From contig JADJOO010000005.1 of the NCBI GenBank assembly GCA_016713725.1, positions 194,365-258,364 of the forward strand: a DNA stretch of 64,000 bases. The letters run 5' to 3'. Shown here piece by piece: positions 1 through 8,362 of this stretch. The position numbers and the translations under genes were made by a program. Each line of letters begins with the position of its first letter. The stretch's first letter is position 1. This DNA is from Pseudomonadota bacterium (GTDB lineage: Bacteria; Pseudomonadota; Gammaproteobacteria; Steroidobacterales; Steroidobacteraceae). The notes under the pieces are model-generated. The model did not search any database. It worked only from the letters and a program-made list of their open reading frames with translations, and was not told the DNA's origin.

Positions 1-598
1 CTGCCTGCTCCCACTCGCGCATCGCGGGCAGTTCCAGCAACCGCTGCACGTACTGAGCGGCCTTGCCCGTTGTGTCGATACCGTAGGTGCGCACGCGGTA
101 AGCCACAGGGCAGTAGAACGCGTCGACCACCGTAAACTCGGGGCCGGCGAGAAACGGGCCGCCGAAGCGCGACAGGCCTTCGTTCCATAGTTCGTCGATG
201 CGGCGGATGTCCGCGACGAGTGCGGGCGGCTGGGTGTGCAGCTTGACGCGCAAACCGACGTTCATCGTGCAGATGTTGCGCAGCGTGGTGAAGCCCGAGT
301 GCATCTCTGCCGTCGCGCAGCGCGCCCATGTGCGTGCCGCGGCATCGGCCGGCCAGAGGCCCGGGTGGCTCTCGGCGAGAAACTCGCTGATGCCGAGGGA
401 GTCCCACACCACGGTGGCGCCATCGCGCAGGCAGGGCACCTTGCCCGACGGCGAAAAGGCACGGAACGCATCGAAGTTCGAGCCGCGCGCAAACGGCTTG
501 ACGAGTTCGACGAAGGGAATGCCGCGCGCGTGCAGCAGGACCCATGGCCGCAGCGACCAAGAGGAATAGTTCTTGTTGCCGATGTAGATCTCGTACAT
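1..598 (-). CDS. Glutathione S-transferase family protein (C-terminus beyond left edge)
   Basis: Reading leftward from ATG at 598 the frame stays open for 199 codons to the window edge, so the C-terminus is missing. The N-terminus MYEIYIGNKNYSSWSLRPW is the thioredoxin-fold start of a GST, with the NYSSWS serines where the glutathione-activating Ser usually sits. GKVPCL carries the cis-proline and DSLGISEFLAE is the gamma-glutamyl-binding segment. Further on, FTVVDAFYCPVAYR matches the helix N-capping box of the C-terminal all-alpha domain. The expected role is cytosolic conjugation or detoxification of electrophiles with glutathione; the substrate cannot be read from sequence. It lies 59 bp downstream of the AsnC-type regulator on the same strand and may share its transcript. 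Confidence 0.85.
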   Translation of the reverse strand, partial: MYEIYIGNKNYSSWSLRPWVLLHARGIPFVELVKPFARGSNFDAFRAFSPSGKVPCLRDGATVVWDSLGISEFLAESHPGLWPADAAARTWARCATAEMHSGFTTLRNICTMNVGLRVKLHTQPPALVADIRRIDELWNEGLSRFGGPFLAGPEFTVVDAFYCPVAYRVRTYGIDTTGKAAQYVQRLLELPAMREWEQA

Positions 599-657
599 GA
601 GTCCTCCAGGGTCGTCCGCGCACTCGGCACGGGGCCGCATGATACAACCGCGCGCGG

Positions 658-1080
658 TCAGTACTTGTGCGTCGAGAGCAGCAGGCTGGTCTCGGAGTTG
701 GCCACCCCTTCGATGCGACGGATGCGGCTCAGCACGCGGTCGAACTCCTCGAGCGTGTCGGCGCGCAACTCGGCGATGATGTCCCAGCGACCGTTAGTCG
801 TGTGCAGCGTGGACACCGATGCATCACCTCGCAGCGAGCGCAGCACCTTTTCGACGTTGTTGCCGTCAACCGCGATCAGCATCAGCGCCGTGATGCGGCG
901 GTCACCGTCCGGTGCTGCCAGGCGAACGGTGTAGCCCGCGATCACGCCTTCCTGCTCGAGCCGGGCGATGCGGTTCTGCACGGTGCCGCGGGCCACGCGC
1001 AAGGTGCGTGCAATGGTCGCCGCGGGCAGGCGGGCGTTGCCGCGCAAGAGGCTGACGAGCTGGCGGTCGAGGTCGTCCAT
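658..1080 (-). CDS. Lrp/AsnC family transcriptional regulator
   Basis: A 140-residue protein of normal Lrp/AsnC length. Residues 1-55 form the winged HTH, beginning MDDLDRQLVSLLRGNARLP, with recognition segment VARGTVQNRIARLEQEGVI. From about residue 60 the RAM effector-binding domain follows, with the typical GRWDIIAELRADTLEEFDRVL stretch interrupted only by family-normal changes. It is divergent from the ornithine cyclodeaminase and arginase genes, so it probably senses an amino acid and controls arginine/ornithine catabolism and possibly its own promoter. A perfect 15-bp dyad sits in the intergenic region. Family assignment is secure; the effector is inferred from neighbours only. Confidence 0.9.
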   Translation of the reverse strand: MDDLDRQLVSLLRGNARLPAATIARTLRVARGTVQNRIARLEQEGVIAGYTVRLAAPDGDRRITALMLIAVDGNNVEKVLRSLRGDASVSTLHTTNGRWDIIAELRADTLEEFDRVLSRIRRIEGVANSETSLLLSTHKY

Positions 1081-1132
1081 AGTGTGCCTGCTGTTCTGGC
1101 GAACTGTTCAAGTAGGCTAGCGAAACGATCAA

Positions 1133-1161
1133 ATTATAGACCAGATCGACTGGTTTGCTGG
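1133..1161 (-). promoter_or_regulatory. Candidate promoter and operator for the Lrp/AsnC regulator
   Basis: On the minus strand a perfect TATAAT occupies 1138-1133, placing transcription start near 1126 and giving a leader of about 45 nt before ATG at 1080. The dyad ACCAG-N5-CTGGT (1140-1154) lies directly upstream of the -10, in the spacer, and is 15 bp long, the size typical of Lrp/AsnC operators. The -35 region is poor, so activation or autoregulation is plausible. No binding data; the dyad is only five base pairs per arm. Confidence 0.4.
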
Positions 1162-1246
1162 CTTCCTGTTGGCTCGTGCCCGACCGATGATGCTCTGACG
1201 GGCCGGTGATTTGTCGTTCTCTGGCGGCCCGGGCAGGGGCACACCA

Positions 1247-2320
1247 ATGGTCGACTACATCGGCGTCAGTGACATCGAGCGCATCGTGAATGCGCTCGGA
1301 CCGGCGGAATTCATGGCCCGGCTGGCGGGCGAAATCGAGGCGGATTACCGGCGCTGGCCGGAGTTCGAAAAGGCGCCGCGACTTGCGAGCCATTCGCCCG
1401 TTGGCGTCATCGAGCTGATGCCGGCGACCGACGGCAAGCTGTACTCGTTCAAGTACGTCAACGGTCATCCCAAGAACACCGCCGAGGGCCTGTTGACCGT
1501 GACGGCGTTCGGCGTGCTGGCCGACGTCGGCACGGGCTACCCGTTGCTGCTGTCGGAACTCACGGTGACGACTGCATTGCGGACGGCCGCGACATCGGCG
1601 CTGGCCGCGCAACATCTGGCTCGTCCCGACAGCCGCGTGATGGCGTTGATCGGCAACGGCGCCCAGAGCGAGTTCCAGGCCATCGCGTTCCATCGCCTGT
1701 GCGGTATCCGCGAACTGCGCGTCTACGACGTGGACCCGCAAGCCACGGCCAAGCTCGTGCGCAATCTCGCCGCGATGCCGGAGCTGGCAGACCTGCGAGT
1801 GGTGCGTACGCATTCTGCGGCCGAAGCCTGCAAGGGCGCGGACATCGTCACCACCGTCACGGCTGACAAGCGCAACGCGGTCATCCTGACGCCGCCGATG
1901 ATTGCTCCCGGCATGCACATCAACGGCGTCGGCGGCGATTGCCCGGGCAAGACGGAATTGCATGCGGACATCCTGCGGTTGCCGGACGTGCGCGTCGTGG
2001 TCGAGTTCGAGCCGCAATCGCGGATCGAAGGCGAAATCCAGCAGATGCCAGCGGACTATCCCGTGATCGAGCTCGCGCAGGTGCTGCGTGGCGAAGCGGT
2101 GGCGCGCCGTTCGGCCATGGATGTCACGCTGTTCGATTCCGTCGGCTTCGCGCTGGAAGACTATTCGGCACTGCGGTTCCTGCACGCCCTCATCTCGCAG
2201 CAGCGGCTCGGCCGCCGCGATCTCGACCTGGTGCCGGTGCTCGACGACCCGAAGGACCTGTTCGGCGGGACACTGGCTGGCTGCAAGGCAGCTCGGCCGC
2301 GCAAGCGCAAGTCGGCTTGA
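1247..2320 (+). CDS. ocd: Ornithine cyclodeaminase
   Basis: A 357-residue protein of the ornithine cyclodeaminase/mu-crystallin family, which converts L-ornithine to L-proline and ammonia with NAD+. The Rossmann motif is GNGAQSEFQ, followed by the NAD-ribose acidic region VYDVDPQ, and the active-site loop is INGVGGDCPGKTEL, where the conserved Asp-Cys/Pro-Gly-Lys segment holds the catalytic Asp. I chose ATG 1247 (MVDYIGVSDIERI) over the upstream in-frame start at 1211 because the extra 12 residues are low-complexity and not family-like. The arginase gene follows after 9 bp, so arginine would pass through ornithine to proline, releasing nitrogen. Ketimine reductase activity is an alternative for the family. 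Confidence 0.92.
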   Translation: MVDYIGVSDIERIVNALGPAEFMARLAGEIEADYRRWPEFEKAPRLASHSPVGVIELMPATDGKLYSFKYVNGHPKNTAEGLLTVTAFGVLADVGTGYPLLLSELTVTTALRTAATSALAAQHLARPDSRVMALIGNGAQSEFQAIAFHRLCGIRELRVYDVDPQATAKLVRNLAAMPELADLRVVRTHSAAEACKGADIVTTVTADKRNAVILTPPMIAPGMHINGVGGDCPGKTELHADILRLPDVRVVVEFEPQSRIEGEIQQMPADYPVIELAQVLRGEAVARRSAMDVTLFDSVGFALEDYSALRFLHALISQQRLGRRDLDLVPVLDDPKDLFGGTLAGCKAARPRKRKSA

Positions 2321-2329
2321 CGTGCGGCG

Positions 2330-3244
2330 ATGACCGGAACCATCACGCTGATCGGCGCGCCCACCGACGTCGGCGCGGGTGCGCGCGGCGCGTCGATGGG
2401 CCCGGAGGCGCTGCGCGTTGCGAAACTGCAGGCGGTGCTCGAGGCGCAGGGGCTCAAAGTGATCGACCGTGGCAACCTGGGTGGTCCGCCGAATCCCTGG
2501 CAACCACCAGTCGGCGGCTACCGGCACCTGCCTGAAGTGGCCGAGTGGAATCGACTCGTGCACGAAGCCGTACTCGAAGAGCTCGCCGCGGGGCGACTGC
2601 CGATGCTGCTCGGCGGTGATCACAGCCTCGCGATCGGCTCGATCAGCGCCGCCGCAAGGCACTGTCGCGCCACGGGGCGCAAGCTGCGCGTGCTCTGGTT
2701 CGATGCGCACGCCGACTTCAACACGCACGTCCTCACGCCGAGCGGCAACGTGCACGGCATGCCGGTCGCCTGCCTGTGCGGTCACGGCCCGGCGGAACTC
2801 GTGTCGATCGGCGGCCAGGTGCCGGCGATCGAGCCCGCGCAGCTGCGGCAGATCGGCATCCGCAGCGTCGACGCGGGCGAGAAGCGCTTCGTGCACGAGG
2901 TGGGCATCGAGGTCTTCGACATGCGTTACATCGACGAGATGGGGATGCGGTACACGCTTGAGCAGGCCCTGCTCGGCGTCGATGACGCCACCCACGTCCA
3001 CGTGAGTCTCGACGTCGACTTTCTCGATCCCGACATCGCGCCCGGCGTCGGCACGACGGTTTCCGGTGGGCCGACCTACCGCGAGGCGCAGCTCTGCATG
3101 GAAATGGTGGCCGACACGGGCCGGCTTGCCTCGCTCGACATCGTCGAGCTCAATCCCGCTTTCGACATCCGCAATCGCACAGCCGAGGTCGCCGTGGACC
3201 TCATCGGGTCGCTGTTCGGCAAGAGCACCCTGATGCGCAAGTGA
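2330..3244 (+). CDS. rocF: Arginase
   Basis: A 304-residue ureohydrolase that cleaves L-arginine to ornithine and urea. All manganese-ligand motifs are visible: GGDHSLAIGS (first His), WFDAHADFNT (Asp-x-His-x-Asp) and SLDVDFLDPDIAPGVGTTV (Asp-x-Asp, with the arginase-type PGVGT continuation). The N-terminal GAPTDVGAGARGASMGP and late GLxSLDIVELNPAFD-like segment (SLDIVELNPAFDIRN) fit arginase rather than agmatinase or formimidoylglutamase. It is 9 bp downstream of ocd in the same operon, under the probable control of the divergent AsnC-type regulator. Cytosolic. The ATG at 2330 is the only sensible start. Confidence 0.93.
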   Translation: MTGTITLIGAPTDVGAGARGASMGPEALRVAKLQAVLEAQGLKVIDRGNLGGPPNPWQPPVGGYRHLPEVAEWNRLVHEAVLEELAAGRLPMLLGGDHSLAIGSISAAARHCRATGRKLRVLWFDAHADFNTHVLTPSGNVHGMPVACLCGHGPAELVSIGGQVPAIEPAQLRQIGIRSVDAGEKRFVHEVGIEVFDMRYIDEMGMRYTLEQALLGVDDATHVHVSLDVDFLDPDIAPGVGTTVSGGPTYREAQLCMEMVADTGRLASLDIVELNPAFDIRNRTAEVAVDLIGSLFGKSTLMRK

Positions 3245-3351
3245 TGCGGGAGTGAAGCGCGCCGGCGCGCAGTTGGCAGGCAGCGCTTTCGACGAAGCAG
3301 GCAGCAGGTTAATCTGCGCGTTCCTAACGCAGCGAACGGCATGTTCCCACC

Positions 3352-3768
3352 ATGCGCTGGATTCACATCGCCCTGTTGGCCGGCCTCGCCGTTGCGGCGG
3401 CCAGCGGCTGGTTGTCGCGCGAGACCCCGCGCGGGTCGAGCACCCAACCCCAGGTAGCGTCGGACTGGGGCTCCGCTGCCCCGCAACCCGACAGCGCCGG
3501 ACTTCCGGCCGAGGCGCAGCAGACATTGCGGCTCATCGAAGCCGGCGGCCCGTTTCCGTATGACCGTGACGGCTCGCGCTTCCAGAATCGCGAGGGACGA
3601 CTGCCGGCGCAGCCCCCCGGCTATTATCGCGAGTACACGGTCCGGACGCCGGGATCGCCCGATCGCGGCGCTCGCCGGATCGTGAGCGGGGGCAACCCGC
3701 CAGTCGAGTTCTATTACACAGGCGATCACTACCGCAGCTTTCGCCGGATCGAGGTGCCGCACCGATGA
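3352..3768 (+). CDS. Guanyl-specific ribonuclease (RNase Sa/barnase family), exported
   Basis: A 138-residue protein with an N-terminal hydrophobic segment (MRWIHIALLAGLAVAAASGW) followed by a low-complexity linker to about residue 50. The catalytic half resembles Streptomyces RNase Sa: GYYREYTVRTPG supplies the general base E94, DRGARRIVSGG the arginines R105 and R109, and YYTGDHYRSF the general acid H126. It should cleave RNA 3' of guanosine outside the cytoplasm. The RNase Sa disulfide cysteines are absent. Its stop overlaps the start of a barstar-family gene by four bases (ATGA), so toxin and inhibitor are translationally coupled. Whether it is a competition toxin or a scavenging RNase is not determined by sequence. 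Confidence 0.85.
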   Translation: MRWIHIALLAGLAVAAASGWLSRETPRGSSTQPQVASDWGSAAPQPDSAGLPAEAQQTLRLIEAGGPFPYDRDGSRFQNREGRLPAQPPGYYREYTVRTPGSPDRGARRIVSGGNPPVEFYYTGDHYRSFRRIEVPHR

Positions 3769-4145
3769 CAGAGCTCATGCGAGACGTCGTTCTGACCGAC
3801 GACACCGTGCGCGGCCTCGAGCTGCTAGCGTCGTCGCTCGACTGGCCGTGCTACGTCGTCGACCTCAGGGGGTGCGTGGACAAGACACAACTGCTCGAGC
3901 GGTGCGCCGACGTGCTGCGGTTTCCAAGCTGGTTCGGCCACAACTGGGACGCGTTCTTCGATTGTCTCATCGATCTCGCGAGTGCACGCCGGGCGCGCGG
4001 TTGCGTGATCGTGCTGCGCCATGCCGGTGAACTGCAGGCCGCGTCGCCAGAGGCGTTCGACACGGCCCGCTCGATTCTTGCGGATGCGGAAAAAGTGTGG
4101 AGCGACCGCGGCGTCGCGATGCGCGTATTCGTCGAGATTGCCTGA
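3765..4145 (+). CDS. Barstar-family ribonuclease inhibitor
   Basis: A 126-residue cytosolic protein with the barstar core: CYVVDLRGCVDKTQLLERCADVL at the N-terminal strand-helix, then FPSWFGHNWDAFFDCLIDL, whose FG-NWDAx-DCL pattern is the RNase-binding loop and helix containing the acidic residues that plug the barnase active site. The later strand GCVIVLRHAGEL and the C-terminal helix are also family-like. The start ATG at 3765 overlaps the RNase stop, a coupling that ensures inhibitor is made with the enzyme and protects the producer before export. No signal peptide, as expected for an immunity protein. Confidence 0.87.
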   Translation: MTELMRDVVLTDDTVRGLELLASSLDWPCYVVDLRGCVDKTQLLERCADVLRFPSWFGHNWDAFFDCLIDLASARRARGCVIVLRHAGELQAASPEAFDTARSILADAEKVWSDRGVAMRVFVEIA

Positions 4146-4178
4146 AGCGACGAACGTGGCGTGCGAGTACGCCGCGGG

Positions 4179-4931
4179 TCAGGCGCCCTTGCTCGAGGCC
4201 AGGCTTTCGATGCGATCTGTTTCACGCTTGACGACCGCATAGCATTCGCAACACAGCTGTTCGAGCTGTGGCCGGTCGAGCACGGTGATCTGTCCGCGGC
4301 TGTAGCTGATGACGCCGAGCTTCTGCAGCTTGCCGGCGGCGTCCGTGACGCCTTCGCGGCGCACGCCCAGCATGTTGGCGATGAGTTCCTGCGTCATGAC
4401 GAGCTTGTTGGATTCCAGGCGATCCAGTGACAGCAGCAGCCAGCGGCACAACTGCTGGTCGACGGAATGGTGCCGGTTGCACACGGCGGTCTGCGCCATC
4501 TGCGTGATCAGCGCCTGCGTGTAGCGCAGCAACAGCAGCTGCAACCCGCCGTTGCGATGAAACTCATCCTTCAGCCGCTGGCCGCCCAGGCGGTAAGCGT
4601 GACCGGCGCTCTGCACGATGGCGCGACTGGGCGTGGTGCCGCCCCCCATGAACAGTGCGATACCGATGAGGCCCTCATTGCCGACGACCGAGATTTCCGC
4701 CGATGAGCCGCTTTCCAGCACGTACAGCAGGGACACGATCGAATCGGCAGGGAAGTAGACATACTCGAGTGCGTCGCCGGATTCGTACAGTACCTTGCCG
4801 AGCGGCATCGAGACGAGGCGCAGGTGCGGAAAGACGCGCGCGCGCTCGTCGGCCGTGAGCGCAGCCAGCAGGTAATTGTCCTCGGGAAGGTGCTTGCGCA
4901 GCGAAGCCGTTGCGTCGGTCATGGCGGCCAT
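4179..4931 (-). CDS. Crp/Fnr family transcriptional regulator (copy A1)
   Basis: A 250-residue Crp/Fnr-superfamily regulator. Residues about 20-150 form the cyclic-nucleotide-binding beta roll, with the YFPADSIVSLLY and EISVVGNEGLIGIALFMGG segments that mark the short-effector subgroup; cAMP-contact residues of true CRP and the N-terminal FNR cysteine cluster are not present. The C-terminal HTH contains TQELIANMLGVRREGVTDAAGKLQ interrupted only by family-normal residues, and the protein ends in a Cys-containing tail (LCCECYAVVKRETDRI). Its closest relative in the window is the protein at 19219-19974, sharing the motifs NRHH, DQQLCRWLLLSLDR and NMLGVRREGVT. It follows a second Crp/Fnr gene on the same strand. 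The effector is unknown. Confidence 0.88.
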   Translation of the reverse strand: MAAMTDATASLRKHLPEDNYLLAALTADERARVFPHLRLVSMPLGKVLYESGDALEYVYFPADSIVSLLYVLESGSSAEISVVGNEGLIGIALFMGGGTTPSRAIVQSAGHAYRLGGQRLKDEFHRNGGLQLLLLRYTQALITQMAQTAVCNRHHSVDQQLCRWLLLSLDRLESNKLVMTQELIANMLGVRREGVTDAAGKLQKLGVISYSRGQITVLDRPQLEQLCCECYAVVKRETDRIESLASSKGA

Positions 4932-5024
4932 CCAGGGCTTGACGGTGCCTCAGGATACATCAGGGCCGCGACCCGGCATGACATCGTGCACGGCACGGCG
5001 TGCACCGCACCCCGTGCACACGCA

Positions 5025-5735
5025 TCAGTTCATGACGCGCGCGTAGGTGTCCTGGTTGGCGACGTAACAGGCACAGGCGGAAGCCTCCAGTCCGTGATGG
5101 TCCAGGACCGTGATTTCGCCGCGGCTGTAGCGAATCAGTCTCTGCTGCTGCAGGGAGCCGGCTGCATGGGTCACTCCTGCGCGGCGCACACCGAGGATGG
5201 TCGCGAGCGACTCGTGGGTCGAATGGAAGTGGTCCGAGTGTGCACGGTCGCGAGTCATCAGCAGCCAGCGCGCCAGGCGTGCCTCGACGACGTGGAATCG
5301 AGTGCAGGCGACCGTTTGCGCCGACTGGCACATGACGACATGAACGTAGCGCTGCAGGCAGCCCCGCAGCGCGACGCTGCATTCGAGTTCCTCGCGAAAG
5401 GAGGCGGCGTCGATCTGCCAGGCCGTCCCGCAATCCTGCACGAGCGCGAGAGTCGGCGAGACAGTCACGCCAAGCACCAGCGACGTGCCCAGCATCCCTT
5501 CGTCGCCGACCAGTCCCACCTGGAGCCTGTCGTGTCCATGCAGTGTCGCGATCAGCGAGATGGACCCGCCGGTGGGGAAGTAGACCTCACGGATGCGCTT
5601 GCCACGTTCATACAGTACGTCGGTTGTCCTGAGCTGGACGGAAGTGGACTTGGCCAGAAGGCGTCGCCGGTCCAGGTCAGGCAGGCGTGCCAGCAACCGG
5701 TTGGTCGCCTCGGCCTTTCTTCTGGCAGTCTTCAT
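5025..5735 (-). CDS. Crp/Fnr family transcriptional regulator (copy A2)
   Basis: A 236-residue protein if started at ATG 5735 (MKTARRKAEATNRLLARLP). The frame is open further upstream, but that part reads into a terminator hairpin and is arginine-rich, so I reject the longer start. The effector domain shows VYFPTGGSISLIATL and QVGLVGDEGMLG; the HTH shows THESLATILGVRRAGVTHAA. The C-terminus (DHHGLEASACACYVANQDTY) is cysteine-bearing like the sibling at 4179. It diverges more from copies A1 and B than those do from each other. It is transcribed toward A1 with a 93-bp gap and has no FNR-type N-terminal cysteine cluster. Confidence 0.85.
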   Translation of the reverse strand: MKTARRKAEATNRLLARLPDLDRRRLLAKSTSVQLRTTDVLYERGKRIREVYFPTGGSISLIATLHGHDRLQVGLVGDEGMLGTSLVLGVTVSPTLALVQDCGTAWQIDAASFREELECSVALRGCLQRYVHVVMCQSAQTVACTRFHVVEARLARWLLMTRDRAHSDHFHSTHESLATILGVRRAGVTHAAGSLQQQRLIRYSRGEITVLDHHGLEASACACYVANQDTYARVMN

Positions 5736-5819
5736 GGGGAATTGCTCGATCACGTCTGCGGACGTCCGAAAAGGCGAGCGTGCTCGGGACTCAACCCGTG
5801 GTTTGTACGGTGCCCCACG

Positions 5820-5845
5820 AAAAAACTGGGTTCGTCGCCGAACCC
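5820..5845 (-). terminator. Intrinsic terminator downstream of the 48-residue membrane protein gene
   Basis: On the minus strand the sequence is GGGTTCG-GCGA-CGAACCC followed by AG and six T. The stem is a perfect 7-bp GC-rich hairpin (5845-5828) with a 4-nt loop, then the T run 5825-5820. It lies 55 bp past the stop of the gene at 5901-6047 and 85 bp before the start of the Crp/Fnr gene at 5735. It should therefore separate the two transcripts or attenuate read-through. Confidence 0.65.
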
Positions 5846-5900
5846 GAAGTGCTCCGCGTGCGTGGGGGTACATCACACGCAGAGCGTCAATGTCACGTGG

Positions 5901-6047
5901 CTAGACCCGTCGACCCTGGATCACGTTGATCAGCACGACGATGATGGCCAGCACCAGCAGGATGTGGATGAAACCGCCCAGGGTGTAGGAGCTGACGAGC
6001 CCCAGCAACCACAGCACGGCCAATACGACGGCGATAGTCCATAGCAT
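5901..6047 (-). CDS. Lmo0937-type small membrane protein, 48 residues (copy A)
   Basis: A short gene starting MLWTIAVVLAVLWLLGL and ending NVIQGRRV. Almost the whole protein is hydrophobic: one membrane segment at residues 3-20, a polar turn with SSYTLGG, and a second at about 26-44, then a basic tail. A strong AGGAG ribosome-binding site lies seven to eight bases upstream of ATG 6047. It matches the Lmo0937 family of tiny membrane proteins found in many bacteria; the function is unknown, and induction by envelope or osmotic stress is often suspected. A paralogue sharing 38 of 48 residues lies at 18984-19130, also next to a Crp/Fnr gene. Confidence 0.85.
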   Translation of the reverse strand: MLWTIAVVLAVLWLLGLVSSYTLGGFIHILLVLAIIVVLINVIQGRRV

Positions 6048-6086
6048 TTGTTATCTCCTAATGAGGTCATGTGGTGTTCGGGCTTT

Positions 6087-6629
6087 TCAGCGGCGAGCCG
6101 TGTCATCGTTCAGGACCAGTTCGCCGTTCTCGACCGGGATGCTGTTGCCGGGGTCATGGTCCATCCGCACGGATCCTTCGTGGTCTCCAAGGCGATAACG
6201 CACCTGGTAACCGTCCGGCTTCTCGACCGAGTCGTAGACCGTGCGGCAACGTTGCTCGACCGTCTGGGTCGTGTTGCCTTCCTGCATGTGTTTCTGGACC
6301 TTGCTGCCGGCGTAACCACCGGCTGCAGCACCTGCCACGGTGGCCACCGTCTGGCCATCGCCGTCACCGATCTGGTTGCCGAGCACTCCGCCCGCCACCG
6401 CCCCGATGATCGAGCCCGTGACGCGCCTGGGATCCTTGACAGCTGCCTGGTGCGTGACAACTTCACTGGCACAGACCTGTCGCGGTGTCTTGACCGTGCG
6501 TGACATCGGCTCGACGTTGAGTACCTTGGCAGATCTTCCCTGGTCCAGGGTCTGGTAACCGGCGTAGGCGCCGGCTGCCGTCACCGCCACGCCGCCAACG
6601 ACGAGCCCGGTAAGCAATGATTTGTTCAT
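6087..6629 (-). CDS. Glycine-zipper 2TM domain envelope protein
   Basis: A 180-residue protein with an N-terminal membrane or signal segment (MNKSLLTGLVVGGVAVTAAGAYAGY) and a central glycine-zipper region at about residues 70-110: GSIIGAVAGGVLGNQIGDG then TVATVAGAAAGGYAGSKVQ. This is the Rick_17kDa/glycine-zipper 2TM pattern of outer-membrane-associated antigens and SlyB/OsmB-like proteins. The C-terminal third (CRTVYDSVEKPDGYQVRY, then a short acidic strand) matches the conserved tail of this subgroup. It has a GGAGAG ribosome-binding site. It is 39 bp upstream of the 48-residue membrane protein gene on the same strand and probably co-transcribed. Likely role: envelope integrity; inferred. 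Confidence 0.8.
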   Translation of the reverse strand: MNKSLLTGLVVGGVAVTAAGAYAGYQTLDQGRSAKVLNVEPMSRTVKTPRQVCASEVVTHQAAVKDPRRVTGSIIGAVAGGVLGNQIGDGDGQTVATVAGAAAGGYAGSKVQKHMQEGNTTQTVEQRCRTVYDSVEKPDGYQVRYRLGDHEGSVRMDHDPGNSIPVENGELVLNDDTARR

Positions 6630-6834
6630 CTGGTCTCTCCATTCGGCGGCACACGTCGCACGGAGAATTCCCGCTACGGCATAGTGAAGTCGATGTGCTG
6701 CAAGCTACTCCGACTGGCGCAACGGTCTGTTCGCTAGCGCACTGATCGTGCCGCATCGCGTGCGGCCCGCAATGTGTCTCGGTATGTGCGCAACCGTACT
6801 GACACCGGCACGGCCGCGGATGACGATCCCCGGC

Positions 6835-8204
6835 ATGCGCTTCATGCACCTTGCCGCGTCATTGCTGCTGCTGCTCGCGGCCTGCAGCTCGCTGCCCAGG
6901 ATCGCGCCGGACACAGCGCCCGCGACGACCCCGACGCAAGTCCAAGGTCCCCGCGGGCCGCTCCCTGCGTCGCGCAGTCGCGAGATCCTCGCCGGACTCG
7001 AGCGCGGCGCCGACGACACGGGGATCTTCGATCGCCACCTCGCGGTCGAGCAGGCCGTGACCGGAACGCCCCTCGTCAGCGGCAATCGTGTCCGGCTGCT
7101 CGAGGACGGGCCAACACGTACCGCGCCATGTTCCTGGCCATCGCTGCCGCGAGTGACCACATCAACATGGAGACTTACATCCTCGAGGACGACGAGGTTG
7201 GCAGGCGCTTTGCGGACGCACTGATCGCCAAGCAGCGCGAAGGCGTGCAGGTGAACCTGATCTACGACGCTGTGGGCACGCTCGGCACGCCGGAGGAGTT
7301 CTTCCAGCGCCTGCGCGACAGCGGCGTCCGCACGCTGCAGTTCAATCCGGTCAATCCTGCGACGGCGACCGCGGGTTGGGACGTGAACCAGCGCGACCAT
7401 CGCAAGCTGCTGATCGTCGATGGCCGAGTCGTGTTTCTCGGTGGCATCAACATCAGCAGCGTTTACTCCGGAGGCTCGTCCCGTCGTGCATCGAAAGCAG
7501 GCCCGGATAACGAGCAACCCTGGCGCGATACCGATGTGCAGATCGAAGGGCCGGTGGTGGCGGAGTTCCAGAAGCTTTTCCTGGCCACCTGGCTCGCGCA
7601 GAAGGGCGAGCCCCTGGCACCGCGGAACTTCTATCCGACGCTGCAGGCGCAGGGCAAGGAGGTCGTGCGCGCGATCGGCAGCTCACCCGACGATGAATTC
7701 AGCCTGATCTACGTGACGCTCCTGTCCGCGATCGGCAGTGCCGAGACCGAGGCCTGGCTGACCAACGCCTATTTCATACCGGACCCGCAGCTGCTGGCCG
7801 CGCTGAAAGCGGCAGCCGCGCGTGGTGTCGACGTCAGGCTGGTCTTGCCCGGTCGGACGGACTCGGCCCTCGTGTTCCACGCCGGGCGGTCGTACTACGA
7901 TCAGTTGCTGCGGGATGGCGTGATCATCTTTGAGCGACGCGATGCGCTCATGCACTCGAAGACTGCCGTGGTCGACGGCGTCTGGTCCACGGTGGGTTCC
8001 ACCAATTTCGACTGGCGCAGCTTCCTGCACAACCAGGAGGTCAACGCGGTCGTGCTGGGCACCGAATTCGGCGACCGCATGCGCGCGTCTTTCGCGGATG
8101 ACGTCGCGCATTCCGAGCAGGTCACCCTCGAGCAGTGGCGGCAGCGCTCGTTCGACCTGTACCTCAAGGAATGGTTCTCCCGACTCTGGCAGTACTGGCT
8201 GTAG
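6835..8204 (+). CDS. Phospholipase D/cardiolipin synthase-like lipoprotein (one frameshift)
   Basis: About 456 residues once a single-base loss at 7108-7113 is allowed for. The N-terminus in frame 1 (MRFMHLAASLLLLLAACSSLP) is a lipoprotein signal with the lipobox Cys at residue 17. The frame then changes between LLEDGP and NTYRAMFLAI, continuing uninterrupted to 8204. Two HKD motifs are intact: DHRKLLIVDG (about residue 188) and MHSKTAVVDG (about 372), each followed by the GG/GS-N signature (FLGGINI, VGSTNFD). Such enzymes transfer phosphatidyl groups or hydrolyse phospholipids; the HKD spacing is like cardiolipin synthase, but anchoring as a periplasmic lipoprotein is unusual for that enzyme. 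Confidence 0.82.
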
Positions 8205-8362
8205 TGCTGCGTGAAGCGCCGGTCGGCGCACGGCCGAGTCCGTCGCCGGCCGTCGGTACGCTGACGCACAGACTGAATGCGCCATGACTCCTACTGTCGG
8301 GTCTCACGCCGGACGAGAGAATCCGGCCGTTGGCCGGCTGATCGCCACATCGAGGAAGGGGC

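Noticed and set aside
3257..3270. 14-bp palindrome GCGCGCCGGCGCGC after arginase as a terminator
   Set aside because: Self-complementary with no loop and no T run; alternating GC is expected by composition.
902..3526. Open frame of 874 codons on the minus strand opposite ornithine cyclodeaminase and arginase
   Set aside because: Its protein is His/Arg-rich with no family resemblance, and the opposite strand carries two well-conserved enzymes. Such antisense frames are common in GC-rich DNA.
4824..6044. Open frame of 406 codons on the plus strand across the Crp/Fnr region
   Set aside because: Antisense to a recognisable regulator, a terminator and a small membrane protein; no motif in its translation.
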